NCBI GenBank assembly: GCA_964432985.1
Contig: CAYSPT010000022.1
Coordinates: 15,047-79,046, forward strand
DNA: 64,000 bases
Source: CAYSPT01 sp964432985
GTDB taxonomy: Bacteria > Muiribacteriota > CAYSPT01
Direction of reading: 5' to 3'
Within the stretch, counting starts at the first letter, position 1, and each line of letters begins with the position of its first letter. A program made the position numbers and the translations under genes. The notes under the pieces are model-generated. The model was not told the origin of the DNA, made no database searches, and saw only the letters and a program-made list of their open reading frames with translations. Below are positions 17,367-26,455 of the stretch, piece by piece.

Positions 17367-17396
17367 TTGACGGCGACTTGAATCTTTTAGTATCCT
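17367..17396 (+). promoter_or_regulatory. candidate promoter of the HEAT/TPR gene
   Basis: TTGACG (17367-17372), an 18-bp spacer and TATCCT (17391-17396). Five of six and four of six consensus bases match. Confidence 0.45.
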
Positions 17397-17450
17397 GATT
17401 GAAATTGTATACAGGTTATTTAACGGTCTTCAAGGCCGTCATATGGCTTC

Positions 17451-17471
17451 CAAGGCCGTAATACGGCCTTG
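17451..17471. promoter_or_regulatory. palindromic hairpin in leader
   Basis: A perfect 9-bp inverted repeat CAAGGCCGT-AAT-ACGGCCTTG about 28 bp before the HEAT/TPR start. The half AAGGCCGT also occurs just upstream (about 17432). There is no T-run, so it is a regulatory hairpin or operator rather than a terminator. Confidence 0.55.
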
Positions 17472-17498
17472 ACTCTGCGGGTTTACCGGAGGCAGTAT

Positions 17499-18935
17499 AT
17501 GAATCTTGATGTCCAGCAGGGTATCAACTTTCTTAAGAAAGAAAGCACTTTCATCAGGCTCAGGGGTATCAGGAAACTTGCCACGAGCAAGGACAGGGAC
17601 GCCCTGAACATCTTGAGAGAGTTTCTCCGCGAACAGCCCCCGCAGGAACTGGCCGATGCGGCCATGGAAGCTATCGATGAGCTGAAAAACTATTTCAAAC
17701 TCATCGATTCGGTCAAAATAGTAGATCATAAGCAGCAGGCTATCGATTCCCAACAGAAGGAGCGGGAGCGCGCCCTCAAGGTTTTCGACGAGAAGATCCA
17801 GATATTGATCAGGCGGCTGGATAACGAGAAAAGCGAGTACGTCCGCGCTACGCTGGTCAAGGAAATTGGCCGGTTCAAGAATGTCTACACTATTGATGTC
17901 CTGACCAAGTACCTGAAAGATTCAGATGACCGTGTTCGCGCCAACACCGTCGAAGCGCTGGCCATGATCAAGAATCCACTTATCATTCCGCACATTACTC
18001 CTATGCTCGATGACCACAGCCCCCGTGTGAAAGCCAATGTACTCAAAGCTCTCTGGTTATTCGGCAGTCAGGAGATCTTACCACACCTCGAGAGTATGAT
18101 GGTGGCCGGAAGTCCGGCTGATAAACGCAGTGCCCTATTCGTCTTGAAGAATATAAAGACCATGGACTCATACCGGATGGTTAAAGAAGCGCTCTCCGAT
18201 CCCGATCTTAGTGTACGGGATACCGCCCGATCGATTATTCCCGAATTCGGCTTGCTGGGAATCAAGAGCCTGCTTGAAGGTCCGTTGCAGCTGCTGCAGT
18301 CGGGTCCGTTCAGGTACTATGCCAGTGGGATTGTCATCCTTTTTATCAGCTTGATTGCGATAATCTTTTTTATGAGCAGCGGTGATGAGGAACCGAGAAA
18401 AGTAATCATCAGGAAAACCAAACGGGACCGCCCGGAGAAGATCGTTCATTATGAGTTGGCCGCGAAATTCGTCGATCCCAAGGGCAAATCAGGGGGAGTG
18501 GTGGGTGCATTTGAAAATTTCGATCCCACCCCTGTTGATCCTGATATTCCATCCAATCGTTATGACAGGATGCAGTATTATGCGGACAACAACAGGATCT
18601 ACTGCGAAGCCATGTACTTATTCGACAATGATGGCGATCCGGCCACCGTTATCGATCTTCTGCTGAGGGCCCTGGAAGAGGATCCTGACAATATGTGGCT
18701 TCAGGTCTATGTCTACACCATGCTCGATACCTGTTATTTCAAAATGGGGGACAAGGAACAGGCCCGGGAGGCATTCAACAAGGCTTCGGAAGTGCTGCAG
18801 AAAATCTACGACGCCAAAGGTCTGGACATACTGACCCCAAAGGCGTTCAGCGAAAAGCTGGGTGAGGCCTTCACCGCTGTGGGGAAAGCTTTCGAGGATG
18901 CGGGCAGTCCGCAGGATGCGTTTAAAAAAAGGTAA
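17499..18935 (+). CDS. HEAT-repeat / transmembrane / TPR protein, probably frameshifted at its 3' end
   Basis: 478 aa from the ATG that follows GGAGGC; an in-frame TTG 30 bp earlier lacks an SD. Residues about 1-265 are HEAT repeats (IRLRGIRKLA, VRANTVEALAMI, PRVKANVLKALWLF). One transmembrane helix follows (about 273-295), then a linker and a TPR-like region (about 355-460). The frame stops within a run of seven A (18924-18930). Reading one base back gives KVKQYNLLARGFIESEIRRI, helical sequence in keeping with the TPRs, up to the contig end. So the listed stop is probably an indel error, a real frameshift, or slippage. The 3' end is further obscured by the gap at 18998. Function unknown. Confidence 0.75.
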   Translation: MNLDVQQGINFLKKESTFIRLRGIRKLATSKDRDALNILREFLREQPPQELADAAMEAIDELKNYFKLIDSVKIVDHKQQAIDSQQKERERALKVFDEKIQILIRRLDNEKSEYVRATLVKEIGRFKNVYTIDVLTKYLKDSDDRVRANTVEALAMIKNPLIIPHITPMLDDHSPRVKANVLKALWLFGSQEILPHLESMMVAGSPADKRSALFVLKNIKTMDSYRMVKEALSDPDLSVRDTARSIIPEFGLLGIKSLLEGPLQLLQSGPFRYYASGIVILFISLIAIIFFMSSGDEEPRKVIIRKTKRDRPEKIVHYELAAKFVDPKGKSGGVVGAFENFDPTPVDPDIPSNRYDRMQYYADNNRIYCEAMYLFDNDGDPATVIDLLLRALEEDPDNMWLQVYVYTMLDTCYFKMGDKEQAREAFNKASEVLQKIYDAKGLDILTPKAFSEKLGEAFTAVGKAFEDAGSPQDAFKKR

Positions 18936-18997
18936 AGCAATATAACCTGCTGGCTCGGGGATTCATCGAATCGGAGATCCGGCGGATTAAGGATCCG

Positions 18998-19097
18998 NNN
19001 NNNNNNNNNNNNNNNNNNNNNNNNNNNNNNNNNNNNNNNNNNNNNNNNNNNNNNNNNNNNNNNNNNNNNNNNNNNNNNNNNNNNNNNNNNNNNNNNN
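18998..19097. other. assembly gap (100 N) with 22-bp duplicated flanks
   Basis: The 22 bp ending at 18997 (GATCCGGCGGATTAAGGATC plus CG) recur immediately after the gap. Contig overlap is the likely reason. Collapsing the gap would make the HEAT/TPR gene and the minus-strand pseudopilin gene converge and overlap. Confidence 0.7.
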
Positions 19098-19108
19098 GAT
19101 CCGGCGGA

Positions 19109-19723
19109 TTAAGGATCCGAGGGATTTATGGTGGATCGCCACCGTTTGTCCTGAAAGTAGAGCTGGCGCATTACCACGGTGGATCCCTGGTTGAAGATGA
19201 CTCCTTCGTGTGGGGAATAGGGAATGATCTTCCCCTCGAGATTCACTGAAACCTTACCTTTGAAGGGACCTTCCCCGGCTCCTTCATCTGCTTCGTTTTT
19301 CGGTTCCAGCAAGCACTCGGTGAGGTGTTCCGATAAAACCCGCTCCCCGGCCGATCCGCTTCGGCTGAGTGTGCCGTCCTCATAGTAGTACGATACTTCA
19401 CCGGCTTCGTTGTCCGCGCCCTCGGTGACCTCGAAGTTAAGCTCCCATGAATCGCCGGTTCGGGGATTATCCGGATCGAAATCGGAAACGAAGGAACCTT
19501 TGACGGCAGAACTCAAATCCTTGTTGAGGTGGTCGATGATGAGGCGTATTTCTTGTTCGAGAATCTGCTTGGCTCCGGTAATTCTGGAGTTCCTGCGGCT
19601 GTGGACGATCAGGAACCAGATACCGGCCACTATCATGGCCAGAATGGCACAGCTAATCAACAGTTCTATCAGGGTAAAAGCTCTTCTCCTGGAGCGTACC
19701 AGGGAGACCAACTCCTTTTTCAA
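19109..19723 (-). CDS. type II secretion-type pseudopilin (GspJ/PulJ-like)
   Basis: 204 aa with a textbook prepilin leader: SRRRA cut before FTLIELLISCAIL, with Glu at +5 (E20) and a hydrophobic helix to about residue 38. The globular part is beta-rich and acidic. Size and position as last of three pilin-like genes suggest a minor pseudopilin such as GspJ, but sequence alone cannot settle the class. The start is TTG, eight bases after the stop of the preceding gene. The stop codon lies in the 22-bp sequence duplicated across the assembly gap. Confidence 0.8.
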   Translation of the reverse strand: MKKELVSLVRSRRRAFTLIELLISCAILAMIVAGIWFLIVHSRRNSRITGAKQILEQEIRLIIDHLNKDLSSAVKGSFVSDFDPDNPRTGDSWELNFEVTEGADNEAGEVSYYYEDGTLSRSGSAGERVLSEHLTECLLEPKNEADEGAGEGPFKGKVSVNLEGKIIPYSPHEGVIFNQGSTVVMRQLYFQDKRWRSTINPSDP

Positions 19724-19731
19724 TGCGCTGC

Positions 19732-20616
19732 TTATCCGTCTCCGCCGTCACCGTCATCCGTGTCCTCGGGGGGGTGGAGAATTTCGTTTATTTCGGATTT
19801 CAAACGTTCCGCAGTTCCCGTGTCCCCGGCCCTTTCAGCCTTATCCAGTTCGCCTCTCAGCTCCAGCAGTCTAAAGCACGTTTCACGCTGGGCAGGGTCT
19901 CCCCTGTTATCTGTCACGTACTGGTCGATTTCCCCATAGATCCCGGCCCCGGAAAGACTGTCGTCATCAAAGACATAATCTCCGTCTTCAAGTTCTTCGT
20001 CGCTTTCATCGCCCGTGCCGGTACCGGAACCCGAACCGGTTCCCGTCATGACCCAGGCCACCGGCTTGGGATTGACTATCATCCGGCTGAGCTTAACGCT
20101 GCGGTCGACGTCTTCCCCGGCGCCTTCGGCTCCGGTTCCCCGGATATCTTCCCACGACACTTCGATGCTGAGCTGGATGTGATCGGCGTCCTCTCCCGGT
20201 TTGAGTGCCACGGTGGACGTGAACAGGTCCACGAATTCATCTTCCTCCATCTCTTCCCGGGTCAGGGGAAACAGGTCTCCTTCGGAGGGAGGAGTAGAGA
20301 TATCAAGTGCCATCGGACCCATGAGATCGGACAGGAGCTTAAAATCCTGGTGAACCACTTCTTCACAAATACCACGAGCGAACTTGGCGGCCACGGACCG
20401 GTTGTTCATGGATTCAGTGGACCGGGAGGAAAACTTGAACACCCCGAACAGCGGAATGAGGGCGGCCACGATGATGGCTGAAGCAATGAGAATTTCCACC
20501 AGGGACATCCCTCGTCCCGGCCTCCCCCTGGATCTACCGAATGCTGTTTGGGTTTCGCCAAATACTGTTTGGGTCCTGTCAAATACTGTTGCAAAACGGG
20601 GATCAGCTGCCTGCAT
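19732..20616 (-). CDS. prepilin-like protein with extended N-terminal leader
   Basis: 294 aa from the ATG after an excellent SD (GGAGGTGAT). The prepilin cleavage site is GRPGRG before MSLVEILIASAII, with Glu at +5 (E41). The leader is unusually long at 36 residues, and its first 30 are built from an imperfect 21-bp repeat giving QTVF/QTAF motifs. The body is acidic with a Gly/Ser/Thr low-complexity stretch (TGTGSGSGTGTGDESDEE) and a charged C-terminus ending in Asp/Gly. The start overlaps the end of the upstream gene by 14 bp, so translation is probably coupled. Likely a GspI/PilV-like minor pilin of an export or adhesion pseudopilus. Confidence 0.8.
   Translation of the reverse strand: MQAADPRFATVFDRTQTVFGETQTAFGRSRGRPGRGMSLVEILIASAIIVAALIPLFGVFKFSSRSTESMNNRSVAAKFARGICEEVVHQDFKLLSDLMGPMALDISTPPSEGDLFPLTREEMEEDEFVDLFTSTVALKPGEDADHIQLSIEVSWEDIRGTGAEGAGEDVDRSVKLSRMIVNPKPVAWVMTGTGSGSGTGTGDESDEELEDGDYVFDDDSLSGAGIYGEIDQYVTDNRGDPAQRETCFRLLELRGELDKAERAGDTGTAERLKSEINEILHPPEDTDDGDGGDG
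20540..20590. repeat. imperfect 20-21-bp tandem repeat
   Basis: Two full units and a partial third (AATACTGTTTGGG core) in the leader-coding part of the prepilin-like gene, encoding repeated QTVFG-type motifs. Confidence 0.75.
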
Positions 20617-23062
20617 TGGGATCACCTCCGTACTTGAAGTAGGTGTAGGGAACGCCGATGGAAACATGGTACCGTCGGGGATCGTACTTACCGGATCCTA
20701 GTTTGACCGATTCTACGGAGCTTCGGCTGTTGCTCGATTTGTACCGCAGATAGAAGTCGTTGCCGATAGTGGCCTTGTCAAACGAGTCCACCACCAGGTT
20801 CCCGAAAAGAGTGAATTTGCAGTTGGTCTTGATGGTGTCGTTGGCATAAAGACTGGCTTCCACCACGGCATCGGAGCAGTTTTCCACCATGATGCCCCCA
20901 TTGAGAGATATCAGGGAGAGTACAGTGGGAAACGGATCGTCGACGTGCTTGATGGAGCCGGCTATTTTGATGTCCGCCGGGGTGACGATGGCTCCCCGTC
21001 CCTGGACCTTCAGCTCATTCCCTCCCGGCGGCAGGGTGATGAACGAGCCGTCCTCGGCGTGGATGTAGATGATTCCCTCGATAACGAAGTTCCCGCTGGC
21101 ATCAAAGAAGAGGCCCTGGTTGAAGTCGGCCAGGAACTCTTCTTCGCTTTCGTAAAAACGGTTGGCTTTCTTGATGTACTGCTCCCGGGCGTACAGGTTG
21201 GCCGGGGCGTTGTTGGTCTGGCTGCCGATCCAGGTGTGAGCCGTTTCCGATTCCCAGGTCGGATTCGGGGCCTGCATTTCTGCTGGCCGCATAAAACCGC
21301 TGCAGAAGGTGATGTCGTACCCCACGTCGATGGGCTTGGTTTTCCATAACGGTATGGGAAAACCGCAGAGTGGGATGGTAAACCACATTATTCCCACCCT
21401 GAGTTCCAGTATCTCCTTGGTTACCCTGCCTTCCACCTTGCGGGTCATGGGCGGGTAGAGGAACATCTGGCCGAACAGGTAGGTTTTGGCGTGGGGTCCC
21501 AGCAGGTCCGGTGCGGGCAGCCAGCCGTAATTCATGTGGGTGCCGAAGCAGGGTATGACATTTCTCATCCCTGGAAAATCGATGTTTGACACCAGCTCGA
21601 GCCATTCATTCAGGGTTGTCGGCCAGTCCCCGGTTATGATCATGGAAATAAACTCGGCTGCCAGGTCGAAAAGTATGTATCCTACCATGCTGAATGGATC
21701 AGAAATCAAGGCTTTGTGCCACTTGATCAGGCTCAGGGGGAACCACCAGTGCCCGCACCCGCTGTCCACCACGGCACCGGGACTTATCCTATCCAGAATA
21801 TTGCTGGGGAAGAAATCTGTCACGCTCAGACGCGGGGTACAGATAATACAGGGATACTGGGTAGTTTGTACGAACTTGTTCAGACCGCTGAGCCACTGGC
21901 CGGGTCCCAGGCGGCACCTGACCGGCTGGGTGCCGTGCACCCGTATCAGGCCGAGTGCCTCGTCGCTTTCAGAACCGAACTTGAAAATCCAGTCGGGGGA
22001 ATTGTTGACAAAGAAACAGCCCCCCGCCGAGTAGTTAAAGCGTACCGGTGTATCGGCGGTGTTACGGATGAACAGTGAGTACATAGGGGCAACGGGCTGG
22101 ATGTCCGCCACCTTGAACTCTTTTCCCGCCTGGACTACCCGTTCGAGCTCTTCTCCGTTGGGCCAGGTGATCTTCACGCGGGCTTTGAGATCCATGGTAC
22201 CGTACTTCTCCATCCTGGTGGTATCATCCACGCTGAGCCCGGCGGGTACGGTGATGCCATCGGGGACAACCTCTGAAATATCTTTCAACTTGGCCCCGTC
22301 ACGCCTGAACTCGTAGGGAAGAACGTTACTGCCGGCTATGGTGTTGATAATGTTATCCATGTCAACCATGGCGATCAGTTTGTCGAGCCCTAACGCATTG
22401 AGGATCTTGTAGACCGGCACCTGGATGCCGCCGGCGTTTGCTCCGGCTTTGATGTCAAACCGGGGGAAGCTGATACTGAAGGCTGGATAGTCCCCGGTCT
22501 CGAAATAGCTCTCCACCTCGGGATCCATATAGCCGGGATTGAGATCCACTCCGACGGTTTTCGCTGATCCGTCGGCGTTGTAGATACCGTAACTTTCACC
22601 AACGGTTGCGATTACCTCAGCCTCAACCAGCTCACAGCCCATCTCCTCGCACAGGGGGGTGAGGACTTCTTCGAGCACACTCATGTCGTACACCATGTCC
22701 TGCATCAGGTCCGAAGGCTGCAGAGCCGTATCCTCTCCCAGGCCGCTCCCCGGATCATGGGTGTTTCCCGAATCCACCTGGCACGGCAGCCTGAACTGGG
22801 CGAAAGCCGAATCGACGTCCGGTTTTCCGCCGGCATACGATCCGGAGTAGTCGTTGCAGTCTTTCTTGATCAGGAAAAGGGCGTGGTCCAGCGCTGACTC
22901 ACACAGCTTGTAGCAGATGGTGTCGTTGATGGAATGCGTAATCTGTTTTCCCTTTTGCCCGGTAATGAAGTGAAGGCTGGCTCCGAACACCAGCAAGAGC
23001 ATAATGGCGACGAGAACGATGACGTAGGCAATGCCTCGCTGGGGGGGTGCAGTTGTATTCAT
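20603..23062 (-). CDS. PilX/GspK-like pilus-assembly protein, large
   Basis: 819 aa from the ATG (a GTG four codons earlier has no room for an SD; GAGGG lies 11 nt before this ATG). The N-terminus QRGIAYVIVLVAIMLLLVFG is the class without Glu+5 seen in PilX and GspK proteins. It is followed by about 790 residues with many aromatic and Cys residues. The C-terminal half has beta-helix-like character (NGGIMVENCSDAVVEASLYA). It is much longer than usual GspK or PilX (200-330 aa), so it may carry an added adhesive or capping domain. It heads the three-gene pseudopilin operon and is preceded by a near-perfect promoter (23089-23118). Confidence 0.75.
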   Translation of the reverse strand: MNTTAPPQRGIAYVIVLVAIMLLLVFGASLHFITGQKGKQITHSINDTICYKLCESALDHALFLIKKDCNDYSGSYAGGKPDVDSAFAQFRLPCQVDSGNTHDPGSGLGEDTALQPSDLMQDMVYDMSVLEEVLTPLCEEMGCELVEAEVIATVGESYGIYNADGSAKTVGVDLNPGYMDPEVESYFETGDYPAFSISFPRFDIKAGANAGGIQVPVYKILNALGLDKLIAMVDMDNIINTIAGSNVLPYEFRRDGAKLKDISEVVPDGITVPAGLSVDDTTRMEKYGTMDLKARVKITWPNGEELERVVQAGKEFKVADIQPVAPMYSLFIRNTADTPVRFNYSAGGCFFVNNSPDWIFKFGSESDEALGLIRVHGTQPVRCRLGPGQWLSGLNKFVQTTQYPCIICTPRLSVTDFFPSNILDRISPGAVVDSGCGHWWFPLSLIKWHKALISDPFSMVGYILFDLAAEFISMIITGDWPTTLNEWLELVSNIDFPGMRNVIPCFGTHMNYGWLPAPDLLGPHAKTYLFGQMFLYPPMTRKVEGRVTKEILELRVGIMWFTIPLCGFPIPLWKTKPIDVGYDITFCSGFMRPAEMQAPNPTWESETAHTWIGSQTNNAPANLYAREQYIKKANRFYESEEEFLADFNQGLFFDASGNFVIEGIIYIHAEDGSFITLPPGGNELKVQGRGAIVTPADIKIAGSIKHVDDPFPTVLSLISLNGGIMVENCSDAVVEASLYANDTIKTNCKFTLFGNLVVDSFDKATIGNDFYLRYKSSNSRSSVESVKLGSGKYDPRRYHVSIGVPYTYFKYGGDPNAGS

Positions 23063-23088
23063 GGCACACTTCACCCTCTTTCATCTAG

Positions 23089-23118
23089 ATTATAAAAATT
23101 TATATTGAATTATGTCAA
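23089..23118 (-). promoter_or_regulatory. consensus sigma70 promoter of the pseudopilin operon
   Basis: On the minus strand TTGACA (23113-23118), an 18-bp spacer and TATAAT (23089-23094); both hexamers are perfect. The predicted start is about 20 nt before the ATG. Confidence 0.85.
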
Positions 23119-23270
23119 CATTAACGACCTTACATTACCACCTCTGATAATGGCCTTGACGATGGCAATTATCCTGAAGTAAGCTTTGTTCGTTCATGAT
23201 ATTCCAGACAGTTCTCTACCGTTGCGACCGGTTGATCAGGGACATCACGGACGCATGACAAACACCGGAC

Positions 23271-23297
23271 CCGGCCGTTTCGGCCGGCTCGTATAAT
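23271..23297 (+). promoter_or_regulatory. hairpin followed by a -10 element upstream of pta
   Basis: CCGGCCG-TTT-CGGCCGG (23271-23287) forms a 7-bp GC-only hairpin and a perfect TATAAT follows at 23292-23297. No -35 match lies at the right distance. The hairpin would occupy the -35/spacer region, so an activator-dependent promoter is possible. Confidence 0.4.
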
Positions 23298-23352
23298 AGG
23301 TACCGGCAGTTAGTAATTTTGTTGGAAAAAAAACCGAAAGAAGGCGTTTTTT

Positions 23353-24354
23353 ATGAAAGTCATGGATAAAATTCGGGATTCTGCCCGAAAACTGCAGAGC
23401 AGGGTAGTCTTGTTTGAGGGTTGGGACGAGCGTATTGTCGAAGGCGGGTGCCGGGCGGCCGCCGAAGGCCTGGCCCGGGTGACCATACTGGGAAATCCTG
23501 AAAAGATAGGCGAAATTTCCCGGAAACGCGGCGTCAGCCTGGACGGTGTTGCTATTGTCGACCACCTGGCTGACGAAAACCGGCTGCACGCCTATGCCCG
23601 CAGGTATGTGGAGGTCAGGGAAGCGAAAGGTAAAAAAGTCCCCCCGTTTGACGCGGTTCTCGAGCTGGTCCGTGAACCTCATTTTTTCGCCGCCATGATG
23701 GTGGATGAAGGCGGAGCCGACGGTTTTCTGGGCGGGGCTGACACCACCACCGGCGACACCCTTCGCCCGGCCCTGCAGGTTATTGGAACAGCCGTAAAAG
23801 GCGGCCTGGTGACCTCCTATTTCATCATGGTACTCCCCGATGAACAATGGGGGGAGGATGGAGTCATGATTTTTGGTGATTGCGCCATCGTAATCGATCC
23901 ATCTGCTGATCAACTGGCAAAAATGGGGGTAGCCATGGCCCGGGGAGCGAAACAGCTTCTTGATATGGAACCACGGGTTGCTTTCCTCAGTTTTTCTACC
24001 AGGGGATCAGCCAGCCACCCGGCGGCGGACAAGATCATCGATGCGGTAGATCGCGCCAGAGAGCTTGAGCCGGGGATAGTATTCGACGGAGAAATCCAGG
24101 CCGACGCCGCCATCCTCCCGAAGGTGGCTGCCAAAAAAGATCCTGACGGCCTGCTCAAGGGACGGGCAAACGTCCTTGTCTTTCCCGATCTCGATGCCGG
24201 CAATATCGGGTACAAGCTGGTCCAACGCCTGGCCGGGGCGGAAGCCATCGGCCCCATCGTGGCCGGGTTCAAGCAACCGGTGAATGACCTGTCACGGGGA
24301 TGCAGCGTGGACGATGTGGTCAACATGCTGGCAGTAACTTCAGTGATGGCGTAG
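23353..24354 (+). CDS. pta: phosphate acetyltransferase
   Basis: 333 aa, the length of the compact (class I) phosphate acetyl/butyryltransferase. It converts acetyl-CoA and phosphate to acetyl phosphate, in acetate production or assimilation. Recognisable stretches are VVLFEGWDERIVEGG at the start and FLGGADTTTGDTLRPALQVIG. MIFGDCAIVIDPSADQLA and the C-terminal NVLVFPDLDAGNIGYKL with RGCSVDDVVNMLAVTS follow. AAGAAGG precedes the ATG. No acetate kinase gene is adjacent; the next gene is a DUF389 membrane protein 4 bp away. Confidence 0.95.
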   Translation: MKVMDKIRDSARKLQSRVVLFEGWDERIVEGGCRAAAEGLARVTILGNPEKIGEISRKRGVSLDGVAIVDHLADENRLHAYARRYVEVREAKGKKVPPFDAVLELVREPHFFAAMMVDEGGADGFLGGADTTTGDTLRPALQVIGTAVKGGLVTSYFIMVLPDEQWGEDGVMIFGDCAIVIDPSADQLAKMGVAMARGAKQLLDMEPRVAFLSFSTRGSASHPAADKIIDAVDRARELEPGIVFDGEIQADAAILPKVAAKKDPDGLLKGRANVLVFPDLDAGNIGYKLVQRLAGAEAIGPIVAGFKQPVNDLSRGCSVDDVVNMLAVTSVMA

Positions 24355-24358
24355 AAAT

Positions 24359-25372
24359 ATGGCACTACGGTTGATTGAACTGGTCCTCCCGACCAAATCG
24401 GAAGAAGCCCTCAACGAACTGCTCGAGCCCCAGCCTACTCTCGGTTTCTGGAAAGACAGGGTATCTGACGATCTCACCCTGTCGAGGATACTGGTGCCGG
24501 TTGAAGAGTCGGAACGGGTGCTCGATCTGCTGGAGCACCGGTTTTCACGGGTAGAAGGATTCAAGGTGATCCTTCTGCAGGTGCAGGCTTCACTGCCGCG
24601 GCCGGAATCTCTCGATGTGCCGCCCCCTGGCATCCCCAAAGAAGCCCTGCTGAAGAAAAAACCGGCCCAGCGGGTCAGCCGCGAAGAACTCTACGCAGAC
24701 GTAACGGATACCGCCAGGCTGACTCCGGTGTACAGTTTCATGGTAATTCTATCTTCGATCGTGGCGGCCATCGGTCTTCTGCAGGGAAACCTGGCCGTGG
24801 TTATCGGCGCCATGATTATCGCTCCGCTCCTGGGACCGAATGTCGCCCTGGCCCTGGCCACCACCCTGGGAGACAGCCAGTTGGCAAGGAAGGCCATGAA
24901 GACAGCCCTGGTCGGTATCGGGCTGGCACTCGTTTTCTCGGTTCTCCTGGGCATGGTATATCCGGTCGATCCAACAGCCGTCGAGATTGCGGCCAGGACC
25001 AGAGTCGGCCTGGCGGACGTCGCCCTGGCTCTGGCATCGGGAAGTGCGGGTGTGCTCTCATTTACCGCCGGCCTGTCAACGACCCTGGTAGGAGTCATGG
25101 TGGCGGTAGCACTGCTTCCGCCTCTGGTTACCATCGGCCTGCTCCTGGGAGCGGGATTTATCTCCCTGGCCGGGGAAGCCACCATGCTGCTCCTGGTCAA
25201 TCTCATATGCGTCAACCTGGCCGGCGTGTGCACCTTTTTAGCCCAGGGAATACAACCGCTTTCGTGGTGGGAACTCGGACGGGCCCGTCGGGCGGCCAGG
25301 GTAGCTATTATCGCCTGGACGCTCCTGCTGGTAATCCTGGTAGTGTTGATCCTGTTTAACAAGGGGCTGTAA
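24359..25372 (+). CDS. DUF389 / TIGR00341 family membrane protein
   Basis: 337 aa. The N-terminal 85 residues form a small ferredoxin-like regulatory domain. About six transmembrane helices follow, with the family hallmark IGAMIIAPLLGPNVALALA and later VALLPPLVTIGLLLG. The biochemical function of DUF389 proteins is not established; transport is assumed. It starts 4 bp after pta and ends 6 bp before the next membrane protein, so the three are likely one operon. In this context a role in acetate or other anion movement is conceivable but is inference. Confidence 0.88.
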   Translation: MALRLIELVLPTKSEEALNELLEPQPTLGFWKDRVSDDLTLSRILVPVEESERVLDLLEHRFSRVEGFKVILLQVQASLPRPESLDVPPPGIPKEALLKKKPAQRVSREELYADVTDTARLTPVYSFMVILSSIVAAIGLLQGNLAVVIGAMIIAPLLGPNVALALATTLGDSQLARKAMKTALVGIGLALVFSVLLGMVYPVDPTAVEIAARTRVGLADVALALASGSAGVLSFTAGLSTTLVGVMVAVALLPPLVTIGLLLGAGFISLAGEATMLLLVNLICVNLAGVCTFLAQGIQPLSWWELGRARRAARVAIIAWTLLLVILVVLILFNKGL

Positions 25373-25378
25373 CCGCTT

Positions 25379-26188
25379 ATGGAACAGAATAAAGGTCAGC
25401 CGCTCACCGACAGCATCGAAAAACCGCTCGATATCGATTCTGAAAGCGCGGACGCGTTCGTGGAGGCTTTCAGCGGATTTTACCCGGGTACTGAGCCAAA
25501 GGTGCTGGATGAAAGAGCGGTCAAGCTAGACCACAGCACACCCCTTGAGGGTATCGGCCTGTTCATGACCTGCCTGGGATTTTTTATCATCGGTATCACC
25601 ATCTACGCCATGGGTGAAGCCGACTATGATGTTCCCGGTCACATACTTATCGGTATCGGCCTGGTGCCTCTGGCCATCGGTTTTACCATTTTCAAGTACG
25701 TGGATATCTACTACATTCTGGACCTGGCGGGACGGCAGTTTTTACTGCACCGCCGGGTCTTCACACACATATCTAACCGTGTCCTCAACCGCTTCGAGCA
25801 CGTGGATTTTGTCACCGTTACCGCCAAAAGCTCCACCAGGAGTTCTCCTGGAAAGAGTCCTGTCGAAACCTGGACCTACTATGTCCTTATGGTTTTCAAA
25901 AACGGCACCGAGATGAAGGTCCCCGGGTGGACCAGGGAGTTCAACGCTTGTGCCAAAGCCAGCCGGCATCTGGCCGCTGTTCTGGGTGCCCGCTGTATTC
26001 CCGGAACACCTAAACGCTGGGTCCAGGTGAAGAAAGGTGACTTCGGACAGGTTAGTACCGTAGAGCACATGCGGTCCAACCCGTCCCCCCTCGCGTTCTA
26101 CCAGCGGACCGACGTCCTGGTAGTGTTTTGTTTTCTCGTCCTGGTGTTCGTCATTGTGGGTATCTTCCTCAAGTTGGTGATCCCCTAA
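25379..26188 (+). CDS. three-helix membrane protein, unknown function
   Basis: 269 aa. A soluble acidic N-terminus (about 60 residues) precedes two transmembrane helices (about 62-80 and 88-105). A beta-rich soluble domain follows, containing a basic stretch with SSTRSSPGKSP. A last transmembrane helix is at the C-terminus (about 243-266). It is the last gene of the pta-DUF389 operon. No recognisable family. Confidence 0.7.
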   Translation: MEQNKGQPLTDSIEKPLDIDSESADAFVEAFSGFYPGTEPKVLDERAVKLDHSTPLEGIGLFMTCLGFFIIGITIYAMGEADYDVPGHILIGIGLVPLAIGFTIFKYVDIYYILDLAGRQFLLHRRVFTHISNRVLNRFEHVDFVTVTAKSSTRSSPGKSPVETWTYYVLMVFKNGTEMKVPGWTREFNACAKASRHLAAVLGARCIPGTPKRWVQVKKGDFGQVSTVEHMRSNPSPLAFYQRTDVLVVFCFLVLVFVIVGIFLKLVIP

Positions 26189-26199
26189 CATTCTATGCC

Positions 26200-26224
26200 G
26201 GACAATGTCCATCGGGCATTGTCC
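26200..26224. terminator. inverted repeat after the pta operon
   Basis: GGACAATG-N9-CATTGTCC, perfect 8-bp arms, starting 12 bp after the stop codon. No T-run follows, so it is a weak or factor-dependent terminator candidate. Confidence 0.4.
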
Positions 26225-26400
26225 GCACTTGCTTGAGGTACCCACGAAAGTTGGTAACTTTCTATAGGTTTGTAGAACATGATTCAGTAACAAAGCCAAA
26301 CAGTCCCACCCTCAAGCAAGGAGCGTGGAAAGTAAGGTAAAATGATTATTGAATCTCGGTCTTTTCTACACCCACAGAGTCGAGGGCGGGTGGGTAAAAA

Positions 26401-26430
26401 TAAACGGCGGTCGTGATTGACCGCCGTTTA
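26401..26430 (-). terminator. strong hairpin terminator of the molybdenum hydroxylase operon
   Basis: TAAACGGCGGTC-N6-GACCGCCGTTTA has perfect 12-bp arms. On the minus strand it is followed by a T-rich TTTTTA stretch, so it should terminate the minus-strand operon. Facing the plus-strand pta operon it may act in both directions. A second small hairpin ATAACCG-TTT-CGGTTAT (26443-26459) overlaps the stop codon of the catalytic subunit. Confidence 0.8.
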
Positions 26431-26455
26431 TTCCTAAGAACAATAACCGTTTCGG

